A stretch of 64,000 bases of DNA from Haloarchaeobius sp. HME9146 (GTDB lineage: Archaea; Halobacteriota; Halobacteria; Halobacteriales; Natrialbaceae). How positions within the stretch are numbered: position 1 is the stretch's first letter; each line of letters starts with the position of its first letter. A program made the translations under genes and the position numbers. The stretch is taken from positions 1,116,001 to 1,180,000 of the forward strand of contig NZ_JAODVR010000001.1 of assembly GCF_025399835.1 (NCBI RefSeq). Reading direction: 5' to 3'. The notes beneath the pieces are model-generated. The model searched no databases. It was not told the origin of the DNA and saw only the letters and a program-made list of their open reading frames with translations. Of the stretch, positions 9,071 through 17,616 are shown piece by piece.

Positions 9071-10030
9071 TCACCCGGCGAGGAACCCGACGATCCAGTT
9101 GACCGCCCCGACGCCGACGAGCAACCCGCCCTCCCAGCGGGCGAGTTCCTCCTCGGTCGTGAGCAGCGCGACGACGACGAGACAGAGCACGAACAGTGCC
9201 AGGGTGCTCGGGTAGGCCTCGGGGCCGACGCTGAGGGGGGAGATGACGCTCGCGAGCCCGAGCACGCCGAGCAGGTTGAACACCGAACTCCCGATGAGGT
9301 TCCCGGCGGAGAGGCCGGCACTGCCCCGGCGCGCCGCGATGAGCGACGTGGCGAACTCGGGCGCGGAGGTCCCGGCGGCGACGACCGTCGCCCCGATGAC
9401 CCAGTCCGAGATGCCCAGCCCTCTCGCGATACCGACGGCCCCGTCGACGAGCAGGTGGCCACCGATGACGACGGCGGCGAGGCCGACGAGGAGCTTTGGA
9501 ACGTCGAGGAGTTCGAACCCGCTCACGTCGGCGAGGTCGTCGTCCTCGCTGACCGCCGCCGGCATCGACTCCCGCGAACTCAGCGTCACCAGCAGCGAGA
9601 GGTACGCCAGCAGGCCCAGAAAGAGGATGCTCCCCTCGATGCGGTCGAGCTGCCCGTCGACGAGGAACGCCGTCGTCGCGATGACCGCGACCAGCAGTGC
9701 CGAGCCGTCACGCTGGACGAGGTCGTACGACACCGGGAGCGCGCCCGCCAGGGCGACGCCGCCGAGGACGAACCCGAGGTTGAACACGTTCGAGCCGACG
9801 ACGTTGGCGACGGAGACGTCCGCATTTCCAGTGAGCGCGGCGTCGATCGTCACCACGAACTCGGGCGCGGAGGTGCCGAAGGCGACGACCGTCAGGCCGA
9901 TGACGAGCGTCGGGATACCGAGCCGCCAGGCGATTCGGACCGCCGACTCGACGAGGACGACCGCGCCGAACCAGAGGCCCGCAGCCCCGGCGATGATGAA
10001 CACCAGGTCCGTGAGGGTGGCGGAGACCAT
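9071..10030 (-). CDS. CaCA-family sodium/calcium exchanger
   Basis: A 319-residue integral membrane protein with about ten helices in two inverted halves. Each half carries the alpha-repeat signature: Gly-Thr-Ser-Ala-Pro-Glu-Phe followed by an Asn-Val-Val-Gly-Ser-Asn-Val-Phe-Asn type stretch in the first, and a near-identical set in the second. This marks the YrbG-like branch of the calcium/cation antiporter superfamily, which exchanges Na+ or H+ against Ca2+. The acidic Pro-Glu residues in both repeats, which bind the cation, are intact. ATG at 10030 is preferred over a GTG five codons upstream. It lies just downstream of the esterase gene on the same strand. Confidence 0.92.
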   Translation of the reverse strand: MVSATLTDLVFIIAGAAGLWFGAVVLVESAVRIAWRLGIPTLVIGLTVVAFGTSAPEFVVTIDAALTGNADVSVANVVGSNVFNLGFVLGGVALAGALPVSYDLVQRDGSALLVAVIATTAFLVDGQLDRIEGSILFLGLLAYLSLLVTLSSRESMPAAVSEDDDLADVSGFELLDVPKLLVGLAAVVIGGHLLVDGAVGIARGLGISDWVIGATVVAAGTSAPEFATSLIAARRGSAGLSAGNLIGSSVFNLLGVLGLASVISPLSVGPEAYPSTLALFVLCLVVVALLTTEEELARWEGGLLVGVGAVNWIVGFLAG

Positions 10031-10058
10031 TCTGTCTCTCTCCACTCACGTCCGCGGG

Positions 10059-11084
10059 TTAACGCTTCTCGTCGCGGAGGGTGCCGCCGGAGCGATGTTC
10101 CCGGATGGCAGCGCAGACGTCGTCCCACGCGCTGGCCGCGGCGGGGACCGACTCGGCCAGCGAGAGGAACCCGTGGCACATCCCGGGGTGGTGCTGGTCG
10201 GCGACCGGAACGCCAGCGGCTGCGAGCGCCCGGGCGTACGCCAGTCCCTCGTCGCGGAGCGGGTCGACGCCCCCTGTGACGACCACTGCGGGCGGGAGGT
10301 CGCCGAGGTCGGTCGCGTCGAATGGTGAGAGGTCGGAAGGGAGGTCCGACCTGTCGAGCACGTCGGGCGTGCGCTCGCCGACCTGCTCGGCTGCTGTCGC
10401 TGCCGTCTCCTCGTCCGCCCCCAGGTACAGCGCCCAGAACCAGGCGAGGTCGCGCCGGGTCAACAGGGGGCCGTCCGCGTGCTCGACGTGCGAGTCCCGG
10501 TCACAGGCCGGGTCGAGCATCGGGTAGAACAGCGCCTGGAAGGCGAGCTCGGCGGTGGACTCCCCAGGTGTGGCGTTCTCCTGGCGGCGGCGGGCCGCCC
10601 CGACGACGAGGCTCGCGCCCGCGCTCGACCCGGCCACGCCGAGCCGGGTCGGGTCGACACCGAGGTCGGACGCGTTCGCGAACACCCAGTCCAGTACCGC
10701 GTCCACGTCGTCGAGCGCGGCCGGGAACCGGTGTTCGGGTGCGAGTCGGTAGTCGACGCTCACCACGACGCTGCCGGTCTCCGTGGCGAGTCGCCTGGCG
10801 AGGTCGTCGGCCGAGTCCAGGGTCCCGAGCACGAAGCCGCCGCCGTGGGCGAACACGATGCCCGGAGCGGGTGTCGAAACCGGGGCAGGGCGGTACACCC
10901 TGACGGGGACTTCGTGGTCGTCGACCGGGACCAGCAGGTCCTCAGAGTCGGTCTGGGGCCCCGCGTCGCTCCCGAACAGCTCGTCTTCGACACGCCTCGC
11001 CTCGTCGACGCCGAGTTCGTGCCACTCGGGGAGGGCACCCATGTCCTCGATGACGGCCGCGAGTGTCGGGTCGAGTGCGTCCAC
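10059..11084 (-). CDS. alpha/beta hydrolase, hormone-sensitive-lipase family
   Basis: A 341-residue esterase-type hydrolase. The HSL oxyanion motif His80-Gly-Gly-Gly83, the nucleophile elbow Gly-Ser-Ser154-Ala-Gly, and C-terminal Asp (in Gly-Val-Asp-Pro-Leu) and His (in Cys-His-Gly-Phe) complete the triad. Such enzymes cleave short-chain acyl esters. The start is taken as GTG at 11084 because residues 4-12 match the usual N-terminal helix of the family; ATG at 11042 would remove it. The C-terminal half is rich in Asp and Glu, consistent with a high-salt cytoplasm. Natural substrate unknown. Confidence 0.9.
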   Translation of the reverse strand: MDALDPTLAAVIEDMGALPEWHELGVDEARRVEDELFGSDAGPQTDSEDLLVPVDDHEVPVRVYRPAPVSTPAPGIVFAHGGGFVLGTLDSADDLARRLATETGSVVVSVDYRLAPEHRFPAALDDVDAVLDWVFANASDLGVDPTRLGVAGSSAGASLVVGAARRRQENATPGESTAELAFQALFYPMLDPACDRDSHVEHADGPLLTRRDLAWFWALYLGADEETAATAAEQVGERTPDVLDRSDLPSDLSPFDATDLGDLPPAVVVTGGVDPLRDEGLAYARALAAAGVPVADQHHPGMCHGFLSLAESVPAAASAWDDVCAAIREHRSGGTLRDEKR

Positions 11085-11195
11085 TGTCTGGCCGCAGAGA
11101 CGTTCGACCCCGGCTTGAAAGCTATTGTTCCGCTGTTCTCATCGGCTGGGAACCAGCAGGTGGGTAGTCGGTCACGGCGTGCGTCTCTCCACACG

Positions 11196-11624
11196 ATGTA
11201 CGACGATATCCTCATCCCGACCGACGGCAAGGACGGTTCCACGGTCGCCATCGAACACGGTGTCGACCTCGCAGCACGCCACGACGCCCGGGTGCATGGG
11301 CTCTACGTCGTCGACGAAGACGTCTTCGAGCACTACGCCGCGATGGACGCCATCGAGAACGCGGAGGCGGCACTGGCCGACCTCGGCGAGGACGCCCTCT
11401 ACCAGCTCGCCGCGGCGGCCGACCGCGAGAACCTCGACGTGGAGACGGTCGAGGTCCGGGGCAAACCCCACGAGGCGATCCTCGACTACGCCACCGACCA
11501 CGACATCGACTGCATCGTCATGGGCGAAGGCCAACACACCGAGGAGTACCGTCGCCTGCTCGGCTCCTGTACGGAGCGCGTGGTGCGACTCAGCGACGTG
11601 CCGGTGCTCGTCGTGAAAGCCTGA
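11196..11624 (+). CDS. universal stress protein (UspA family)
   Basis: A 142-residue UspA-fold protein beginning Met-Tyr-Asp-Asp-Ile-Leu-Ile-Pro-Thr-Asp-Gly, the standard N-terminal strand and loop, and ending in a typical Val-Pro-Val-Leu-Val-Val strand. The C-terminal ATP-binding motif is partly kept as Met-Gly-x9-Leu-Gly-Ser-Cys-Thr-Glu, with Cys where Ser or Val is usual. It may bind ATP or AMP. It is divergent from the esterase gene and convergent with the alcohol dehydrogenase gene. One of three Usp genes in the window, none adjacent to another. Confidence 0.9.
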   Translation: MYDDILIPTDGKDGSTVAIEHGVDLAARHDARVHGLYVVDEDVFEHYAAMDAIENAEAALADLGEDALYQLAAAADRENLDVETVEVRGKPHEAILDYATDHDIDCIVMGEGQHTEEYRRLLGSCTERVVRLSDVPVLVVKA

Positions 11625-11642
11625 TCCTCGAACCGACCGCCG

Positions 11643-12704
11643 TCAGAACTCGCTGACGACGGGAATCCCGACCGTGTCGTAGCTGTCCATCTTCTGGAGT
11701 GTCTCGGGCACCTCGTCCAGCGAGAGCTCCTCGCTGACGATGCGCCCGGGCTCTAACTTCCCTGCGGCCACCATCCGGAATATCTCGCCGTAGTCTGTCG
11801 GCGGCATGCCGAAGGAGGCGAGGAAGTCGACCTCCTGCATCACCATCGCGTCCGAGGGAATCGACAGCTGGCCCTGCTCGTTGCCGGTGGTCAGGCCGAT
11901 CTGGACGTGCTGGCCGCGCCGCCCCAGCGAGCCGATGGCGTTCTGGCACGTCTCGGGGATGCCGAGCGCGTCGATGGAGACGTCACAGCCACCCCCGGCG
12001 AGCGCCTTCACGTCGCCCGCCACCCGGTCGGAGTCGGCCGCGTTCAGCGTCTCCGCCGCGCCCAACTCACGGGCCGCCTCGAGCTTGTCCTCGCGGATGT
12101 CGACCGCGACGACGTTCGCGCCCAGCGCGTCCGCGATGTGGACCGCAGAGAGGCCGACCCCGCCACAGCCGTGGACTGCCACCCAGTCGCCGGGCGCGAG
12201 GTCGGCGCGGTGGGCCAGGCCGTGGAACGCGGTCATGAACCGGCAGCCGAGACCAGCCATATCGACGAAGTCCACGTCGTCGGGCAGCCGGGCGAGGTTC
12301 ACGTCCGCTTTCCGGACCGGGAACGCTTCGGCGAACGCGCCGGGGGCGACGCCGGTGAACCCGAGGGGGAGGACGGTCTCGCAGACGTTGGCGTGGCCGG
12401 TCCGGCACTGGTGGCAGGTGCCGTCGGCGAGGTGGAACGGGACCGCGACGCGGTCGCCCTCGCGGAAGTTCTCCACTTCCGCGCCGACCTCGGCGACGAC
12501 GCCCGCGGGCTCGTGGCCGAGGACCTGTCCGGTGGGGGCCTGCGCACCGACCCAGCCCCAGTCGCCCTGCCAGGCGTGCCAGTCGCTCCGGCAGACGCCA
12601 CAGGCCTCCGTCTCGACGACCACCTGCTCGGGCGTCGGTTCGGGGTAGTCGACCTCCTGTATCTCCAGGGGTTCGCCGTACTCGGTGAGGACTGCTGCTC
12701 GCAT
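11643..12704 (-). CDS. zinc-dependent alcohol dehydrogenase (MDR superfamily)
   Basis: A 353-residue medium-chain dehydrogenase. The catalytic zinc ligands are in Cys-Gly-Val-Cys-Arg-Ser-Asp (about 37-43) and Gly-His-Glu (about 73-75). The Rossmann motif Gly-Cys-Gly-Gly-Val-Gly follows near residue 175. The structural-zinc lobe has Cys-His-Gln-Cys and a later Cys, but the first of the usual four Cys is not seen, so structural zinc may be weak or absent. Substrate is unknown; secondary or aromatic alcohols are usual for this branch. ATG at 12704 fits the conserved start of the fold. It lies 62 bp downstream of the R2lox-like gene on the same strand, so co-transcription is possible. Confidence 0.9.
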   Translation of the reverse strand: MRAAVLTEYGEPLEIQEVDYPEPTPEQVVVETEACGVCRSDWHAWQGDWGWVGAQAPTGQVLGHEPAGVVAEVGAEVENFREGDRVAVPFHLADGTCHQCRTGHANVCETVLPLGFTGVAPGAFAEAFPVRKADVNLARLPDDVDFVDMAGLGCRFMTAFHGLAHRADLAPGDWVAVHGCGGVGLSAVHIADALGANVVAVDIREDKLEAARELGAAETLNAADSDRVAGDVKALAGGGCDVSIDALGIPETCQNAIGSLGRRGQHVQIGLTTGNEQGQLSIPSDAMVMQEVDFLASFGMPPTDYGEIFRMVAAGKLEPGRIVSEELSLDEVPETLQKMDSYDTVGIPVVSEF

Positions 12705-12766
12705 GAGAAAGAGTGTCACATGGTGGTGGCAAGAATCCACGCCCTGACGACCGCGACCGTCACTGC

Positions 12767-13660
12767 TTACTCGTCGATGCGGACCAGTTCGGAGACGTCC
12801 GGAATCTCCGCCGACTCACTCGTTATCTGGCTCATCCGTTCCGAATGCTTCTCGGCGGCGTAGGCTGCCAGCCCGGTGGGACCAACGCCGGGCCCGTCCT
12901 CGCGGGCAGCGCCCGAGACCACCTGCTGGGTGAGCATCGCGAGTTCGGTCGTCAGGTCGTAGAGGTCCTGTGGGTCCACCTCGTCGGCCTCGACGAGTTC
13001 TTTGAGTTTCGCCATCCCGAAGCCGACGTGGCGGCCCTCGTCGGAGCGTATCTTCGAGAACCCCTCGACCAGCCCGGGGAGTTCGGGGACGCCCGGAGTT
13101 GTCCCGTCGAAAGAGTTCTGGACGCCGTAGTAGCCGGTCTGGGCGAGGATGCCCTCGATGGTCAGGTGGTAGTGGCAGTACGCCTCGGCACGGGTCCGGG
13201 GTGTGTCCTCCTCCAGCAACCGGTGCATCGCCCGGTCGTTGCGCTCGAACAGTTCGACGTAGGCGTCGTTGTACCAGTCGAGGTCGCGCGGGTCCGAGCG
13301 AGCCTGCCCACGGCGGTCCTCCTCGGGATGGATGACTTCGGTCCAGTACCGGTGGAAGAAGTCGGCGTGTTTGGCCTCCTCGTAGAGCTGTGTCGTCACG
13401 AACAGCTGGTCGTTCACGTCCCCCAGCACCACTCCGAGCGGTGAGAGGTCTTCAGTCACGGCCTCTTCGCCCGCCCCGAACAGCGCCAGCGTCCCGCGAA
13501 GCTGGGTGAACGTCGCGTCGTCGAGTTGCTGGATGTTCTCGGTGTCGGGGGCGAGGTCGATGTCGCCGGGGTCCCAGTGTCGCTCGACCGCGTTGCGGTA
13601 GTACCGGTACGAGCGACTCTCGGGGTCGATGTGGCCGTCCGGATCGAACGCCGTGGTCAT
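12767..13660 (-). CDS. R2-like ligand-binding oxidase (R2lox family)
   Basis: A 297-residue ferritin-like four-helix protein. The six metal ligands of R2/R2lox are visible: Glu65, Glu95 with His98, Glu169, and Glu208 with His211. Val68 lies three residues after Glu65 and Tyr164 five residues before Glu169. These are the positions that form the Val-Tyr ether crosslink of R2lox, which binds a Mn/Fe cofactor and a fatty-acid-like ligand. No ribonucleotide reductase large subunit is nearby, which also argues against a true R2. The protein is usually mislabelled NrdB. It shares a 106-bp divergent promoter region with the MutS-like gene. Physiological substrate unknown. Confidence 0.82.
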   Translation of the reverse strand: MTTAFDPDGHIDPESRSYRYYRNAVERHWDPGDIDLAPDTENIQQLDDATFTQLRGTLALFGAGEEAVTEDLSPLGVVLGDVNDQLFVTTQLYEEAKHADFFHRYWTEVIHPEEDRRGQARSDPRDLDWYNDAYVELFERNDRAMHRLLEEDTPRTRAEAYCHYHLTIEGILAQTGYYGVQNSFDGTTPGVPELPGLVEGFSKIRSDEGRHVGFGMAKLKELVEADEVDPQDLYDLTTELAMLTQQVVSGAAREDGPGVGPTGLAAYAAEKHSERMSQITSESAEIPDVSELVRIDE

Positions 13661-13766
13661 GGTTGCAGCTTCGCGGCCCACAGAAAAAATCTTACCGCCG
13701 TTTGGAGTGGTTCAGGTGCAGGGAACATCCGCGCCCTTCATTGCGGACCGGTCCGTGGCGGCGCAC

Positions 13767-15512
13767 ATGCGACTGGACGACTACTGGGGTGTTGGGCCGA
13801 AGACCCGGGAGCTGCTCGCCGACGAACTCGGCGAGGAGCGGGCGATCCGGGCCATCGAATCGGCCGACGTGCGGACGCTCACGCAGGCGGGGCTCTCGCG
13901 CGGGCGGGCCACCCGAATCCTTCGGCGGGCGACCGGTGGGGCCGGGATGGACGTGCTCGCGACGAGCGACGCGCGCTCGGTCTACAAGGACCTCATCGAC
14001 CTGGCGAGCAAGCACGCCGTCACCGAGGGCGCGGCCGACAGCATCCGCGTGCTGACGCCGCTGGCCTCGCAGGAGGCGATGGAGTCCCGACTCGAAGACG
14101 TGACGACCGCGCAGGCGTCGTGGGAGCGCATCGCCGAGGCCGACCGGGAAGCCGTCCTCGCGGCGTTCGAGCGCTACGACGAGGCCGGCGGCGGGGAGAA
14201 GCCCGCGGTCGAGGCCGCGATGGCGCTGCTCGACGCGGGCGTCACCGACGGGGTGTTCGAACCGCTTGCCGAACTGGACCGCGAGGCGCTCGCGGACGCG
14301 AAGGAGGCACTCGGCGCGCTCACGGACGGGCGAGTCGCCGCGGGGGCTGACGACCGGCTCGACCGGATCCGCGACGCGCAGGCCGCGGTCGACACGATGG
14401 AGGCCAACGCGGAATCGGTCATCCAGCGGGTCCGCGACGGCGGCGCGCGCACGACCGACGAGTTCAGCGAGGCGTTCGTCGACCACGTTCGCGAGGAGGC
14501 CCAGGTCGACCCCGAGCGCGTTCGCGACGCGGTGCCCGAGGACGCCAGGGACGTGACCGACTTCGTGAGCAGCACTCTCCGAAACCTCTCCTCGTCGCTG
14601 CGCGAGGCTGCCGACGAGCGCGAGCGCGAGGTTCGGGTGGACCTCCAGCACGCCATCAGCGACGCCCGCGACGACGTGGACCGGGCGGTCGCGGCGGTCG
14701 ACGACATCGCGCTCGACCTCTCGCTGGCGCGGTTCGCGACCGAGTTCGACCTCGTGGAGCCGACGTTCGTCGAGGGCGAGGCCGCGGTCGCCATCGAGGG
14801 CGCGCGCAACCTCGACCTCGTGGGGCGTGGTGAGGACGTCCAGCCCATCCGGTACGCGCTCGGGCCACACTCGCTCGGGTCGCCGCCGGCCGACCAGCGC
14901 GTCGCGGTCGTCACCGGGGCGAACTCGGGTGGGAAGACGACGCTGCTCGAGACGGTCTGCCAGGTCGTCCTGCTGGCGCACATGGGCCTGCCCGTCCCGG
15001 CCGAGCGCGCCGAGGTCGCGCTGTTCGACGACGTGGTGTTCCACCGCCGCCACGCCAGCTTCAACGCGGGCGTGCTCGAATCGACCCTGAAGTCGGTGGT
15101 GCCGCCGCTGACCGGCGACGGCCGGACGCTGATGCTCGTCGACGAGTTCGAGGCAATCACCGAACCGGGCAGTGCCGCCGACTTGCTCCACGGACTGGTC
15201 ACGCTGACGGTCGACCGCGACGCGCTGGGCGCGTTCGTCACCCATCTCGCGGACGACCTCGAACCGCTGCCGCCGGAGGCGCGGGTCGACGGTATCTTCG
15301 CGGAAGGGCTCACCGCCGACCTGGAACTCGAGGTCGACTACCAGCCACGCTTCGGCGAACTGGGCAAGTCCACGCCGGAGTTCATCGTCTCGCGACTGGT
15401 CGCCAACGCGAAGGACCGGGTCGAACGCACCGGGTTCGAGACGCTGGCCGCCGCTGTGGGGGACGAGTTAGTGCAGAAAACGCTGGCCGACGCCGAGTGG
15501 GCGCAGGATTAG
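13767..15512 (+). CDS. MutS-family ATPase with HhH N-terminus
   Basis: A 581-residue protein. The N-terminus is a helix-hairpin-helix module (about 1-50, with Trp-Gly-Val-Gly-Pro-Lys-Thr). A long charged coiled-coil region (about 90-330) follows, then a MutS-type ATPase: Walker A Thr-Gly-Ala-Asn-Ser-Gly-Gly-Lys-Thr-Thr near 383-392 and Walker B Leu-Val-Asp-Glu-Phe-Glu near 456-461. It lacks the mismatch-recognition domain of MutS1 and the Smr nuclease of MutS2. Such proteins are often named archaeal MutS2/MutS5-like. A role in recombination-intermediate or branched-DNA processing is likely but unproven. The ATG at 13767 starts just before the HhH. Confidence 0.85.
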   Translation: MRLDDYWGVGPKTRELLADELGEERAIRAIESADVRTLTQAGLSRGRATRILRRATGGAGMDVLATSDARSVYKDLIDLASKHAVTEGAADSIRVLTPLASQEAMESRLEDVTTAQASWERIAEADREAVLAAFERYDEAGGGEKPAVEAAMALLDAGVTDGVFEPLAELDREALADAKEALGALTDGRVAAGADDRLDRIRDAQAAVDTMEANAESVIQRVRDGGARTTDEFSEAFVDHVREEAQVDPERVRDAVPEDARDVTDFVSSTLRNLSSSLREAADEREREVRVDLQHAISDARDDVDRAVAAVDDIALDLSLARFATEFDLVEPTFVEGEAAVAIEGARNLDLVGRGEDVQPIRYALGPHSLGSPPADQRVAVVTGANSGGKTTLLETVCQVVLLAHMGLPVPAERAEVALFDDVVFHRRHASFNAGVLESTLKSVVPPLTGDGRTLMLVDEFEAITEPGSAADLLHGLVTLTVDRDALGAFVTHLADDLEPLPPEARVDGIFAEGLTADLELEVDYQPRFGELGKSTPEFIVSRLVANAKDRVERTGFETLAAAVGDELVQKTLADAEWAQD

Positions 15513-15745
15513 ACCTTCCGGTTGCTCGGAACCACGCGCTCGTCCTGTCCGGCCGCCGCGATGCGCCCGCTGAGACCCCAGCCGAACAGCAGGATGCCGG
15601 CGATGAACACGCCGGTCGCGACCAGGATGTACTGCAACGACGGTGTCGCGTAGCCGAAGAACGGTCCTTTCGCGACGTACCAGCCGGAGCTAACTGTCAC
15701 GAGCAGTCCCACCAATTCGAGGATAGTCCCCAGTATCCTTCCCAT
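15509..15745 (-). CDS. small two-helix membrane protein
   Basis: A 78-residue protein with two hydrophobic helices (about 7-24 and 40-59) separated by a short aromatic loop, and a polar C-terminal tail with Arg and Asp. I do not recognise a family. It converges on the MutS-family gene, and the two stop codons overlap in the four bases TTAG. A separate AT-rich gap upstream (15746-15902) contains its promoter. Coding status is supported by a clean start, high GC at third positions and a sensible hydrophobic pattern. Confidence 0.6.
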   Translation of the reverse strand: MGRILGTILELVGLLVTVSSGWYVAKGPFFGYATPSLQYILVATGVFIAGILLFGWGLSGRIAAAGQDERVVPSNRKV

Positions 15746-15902
15746 ACAACAGTGTTCAAACGGCCATAAGGTTAAAGTTACTTGAAAAACTCGTCGCGGG
15801 GGATAATGAAAATTAAACTGAATAGTTACGAAAACGAACGGTTATTTCAACGGCGCATGCACGTGGACACGTCGTCAGACGCGTCGGTCGCGGCGACTCG
15901 AC

Positions 15903-16373
15903 TTACTGGATGTCGATGCTGCGGCCCGATTCCTCGTCCATCTGCGCGAAGGGCATGTGGACCTCGAGGACACCGTTGCGGTACGATGCGGTGATCTCGT
16001 CGGCGAGGATCTCACGGGGGATGCGGACGGACTCGCTCACGCGGCGCGAGCGGCGCATCCAGACGTTCTCGGCGGACTCGTCCTCTTCGCGCTCGGCGGT
16101 GATGCGGAGCATGCCGTCGTCGTAGGTGCACGAGATGTCGGACTTCTCGAAGCCGGGGATGTCCATGACGAAGACGTACATCGTGTCCTCCTCGGTGAGC
16201 ATCATGCCGGACTGCTCGAAGCTGCGACCGCCGAAGCTGGGTCGGCTCATGAAGTCACCGCGTCGGGACTCGAGTTCGGGTGTCATGCCGGTCCAGTTGC
16301 GGCGCATCTGGTCGAACATGCGGTCCATCTGCTCGAACATCGAGTTCATGTCGTCGAATCTCTTGAAGCTCAT
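15903..16373 (-). CDS. hsp20: Hsp20/alpha-crystallin small heat shock protein, short form
   Basis: A 156-residue small heat shock protein: a Met/Phe-rich N-terminal helix (about 1-28), a short Arg/Ser linker (about 29-57) and an alpha-crystallin domain (about 60-156) with family strands Asp-Ile-Pro-Gly-Phe and Gly-Val-Leu-Glu-Val. Small Hsps hold unfolding proteins in an ATP-independent way. The C-terminal Ile-x-Ile oligomer anchor appears as Ile-Asp-Ile at 153-155. It is the last of three consecutive Hsp20 genes on the minus strand, each after its own gap. A TATA-like GTTTATATCC lies 28-37 bases before the ATG. Confidence 0.93.
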   Translation of the reverse strand: MSFKRFDDMNSMFEQMDRMFDQMRRNWTGMTPELESRRGDFMSRPSFGGRSFEQSGMMLTEEDTMYVFVMDIPGFEKSDISCTYDDGMLRITAEREEDESAENVWMRRSRRVSESVRIPREILADEITASYRNGVLEVHMPFAQMDEESGRSIDIQ

Positions 16374-16400
16374 AGTACTCACCCATTGTACCACGCATAA

Positions 16401-16410
16401 GGATATAAAC
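16401..16410 (-). promoter_or_regulatory. TATA-like box of the short Hsp20 gene
   Basis: Minus-strand GTTTATATCC lies 28-37 bases before the ATG at 16373, the expected box A distance for a short-leader transcript. The surrounding 60 bp are unusually AT-rich for this genome. Confidence 0.55.
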
Positions 16411-16592
16411 ATATGTGGATAGTTGTTAGCACGCTTCTTTCCCGTACAAACTCAGAGAACGCAGAATTCGTGACCGGAAACGCACGTATCTCCGTGGTGG
16501 GTGGTTCTCACCGTACCCGGGTTCCATCGCTCGGGGACCGTGACGAACACTCAGAAAAATGGCATCGGTCGGGAGTGGTCGCGGCCGCCTCC

Positions 16593-17387
16593 TCAGTCGC
16601 GGATGGTGATGGACTGGCCGTCACGACCCTCGCTCCCGGCGACGGGCATGCGGACCTCGAGGATGCCCCGACGGTAGGAGGCCGTGATATCGTCGACCGT
16701 GACCGGGCGCGGCAGCGGGACGCGCTCGTTCACGCGGCGCGGGCGGCGCATCCAGACGTTCTCGGCGTCCTCGCTCGCCTCGCGGTAGGCGTCGATGTAG
16801 AAGACGCCGTCCTCGTAGGTGCACTCGATGTCCGAGCGCTCGAAGCCGGGCAGCTCGCAGATGCAGACGAACTCGCCGTCGACCTCGCGGAGCTCGTAGC
16901 GACGACCCGCGTCGACGGGGTAGCCCGCGTACTCGCCGCGCTCACCGCGACCGCGGCCGCGGCCGTCGTAACGGTCGTCGTATCGGCTGTCGTCCCGCCC
17001 CTCGGGACGGTAGTCCGGGGCGTCGCGGCCGTAGTCGAACCCGCCGAAGCCCGGTCGGAACCGGAACGCCGGTGCCGGACCGAACGGGGAGAACCCGCCT
17101 CGAGCGCCACTCGGGTACTCGCCGTCGTAGCCCTCACGACCGCGATAGTCGCCGCCTCGGCGATACTCCTCACCACCCCGTCGTGGATACGACGCGTCGC
17201 GTCGGCGGTCGTCCCACTCCTCGAAGAATCGCGGCAGCTCACCTCGTCGTCCCCCGGTCGGGTCGGCCTCGCCCAGCATCCAGGGCGCGTTGGCCCGCAT
17301 CACGTCGTACGTCCGTCCCATCTGGTCGTAGAACCGGTTCAGCTGGTCGTACATGTACTCCATGTCGGTGGGATTGTAGGTCGCCAT
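16593..17387 (-). CDS. Hsp20 protein with RG/Tyr-rich linker, middle form
   Basis: A 264-residue Hsp20 relative: N-terminal helix with a Met-Tyr-Asp-Gln-Leu-Asn-Arg-Phe type motif (about 10-30), a disordered linker (about 50-165) rich in Arg-Gly, Tyr-Arg, Gly and Pro, and an alpha-crystallin domain (about 166-264) with Glu-Leu-Pro-Gly-Phe and Gly-Ile-Leu-Glu-Val strands. It ends Ile-Thr-Ile-Arg-Asp. The start at 17387 (Met-Ala-Thr-Tyr) is chosen over ATG 17393 because the long-form neighbour starts the same way. The domain is nearly identical in sequence style to that of the long form, implying gene duplication. The linker composition resembles RGG condensate-forming segments. Confidence 0.88.
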   Translation of the reverse strand: MATYNPTDMEYMYDQLNRFYDQMGRTYDVMRANAPWMLGEADPTGGRRGELPRFFEEWDDRRRDASYPRRGGEEYRRGGDYRGREGYDGEYPSGARGGFSPFGPAPAFRFRPGFGGFDYGRDAPDYRPEGRDDSRYDDRYDGRGRGRGERGEYAGYPVDAGRRYELREVDGEFVCICELPGFERSDIECTYEDGVFYIDAYREASEDAENVWMRRPRRVNERVPLPRPVTVDDITASYRRGILEVRMPVAGSEGRDGQSITIRD

Positions 17388-17616
17388 AGCCATGCCAAAC
17401 TTCGAAACCTAAGCGCATAGTTACAACCGTTGACTACACAAACCGTTGCAAACGGGCTAAAAAAGGCACGAAGAGGGTTGCATGTTTTATACTATAGAAT
17501 TATTGTCCAATCTGTTCTGCTCCATAGCTGACGAACATGTTGCTGTTCGAAAACGCGATAGTGACCGCTCGCCGGCGGTGTCTCTCACAAAAATATCGTG
17601 TCCGGTCGGACGGGAC

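Noticed and set aside
12767-13660. Ribonucleotide reductase small subunit NrdB
   Set aside because: No large subunit is nearby, and the Val-Tyr pair at R2lox positions with matching ligand spacing favours an R2lox-type oxidase.
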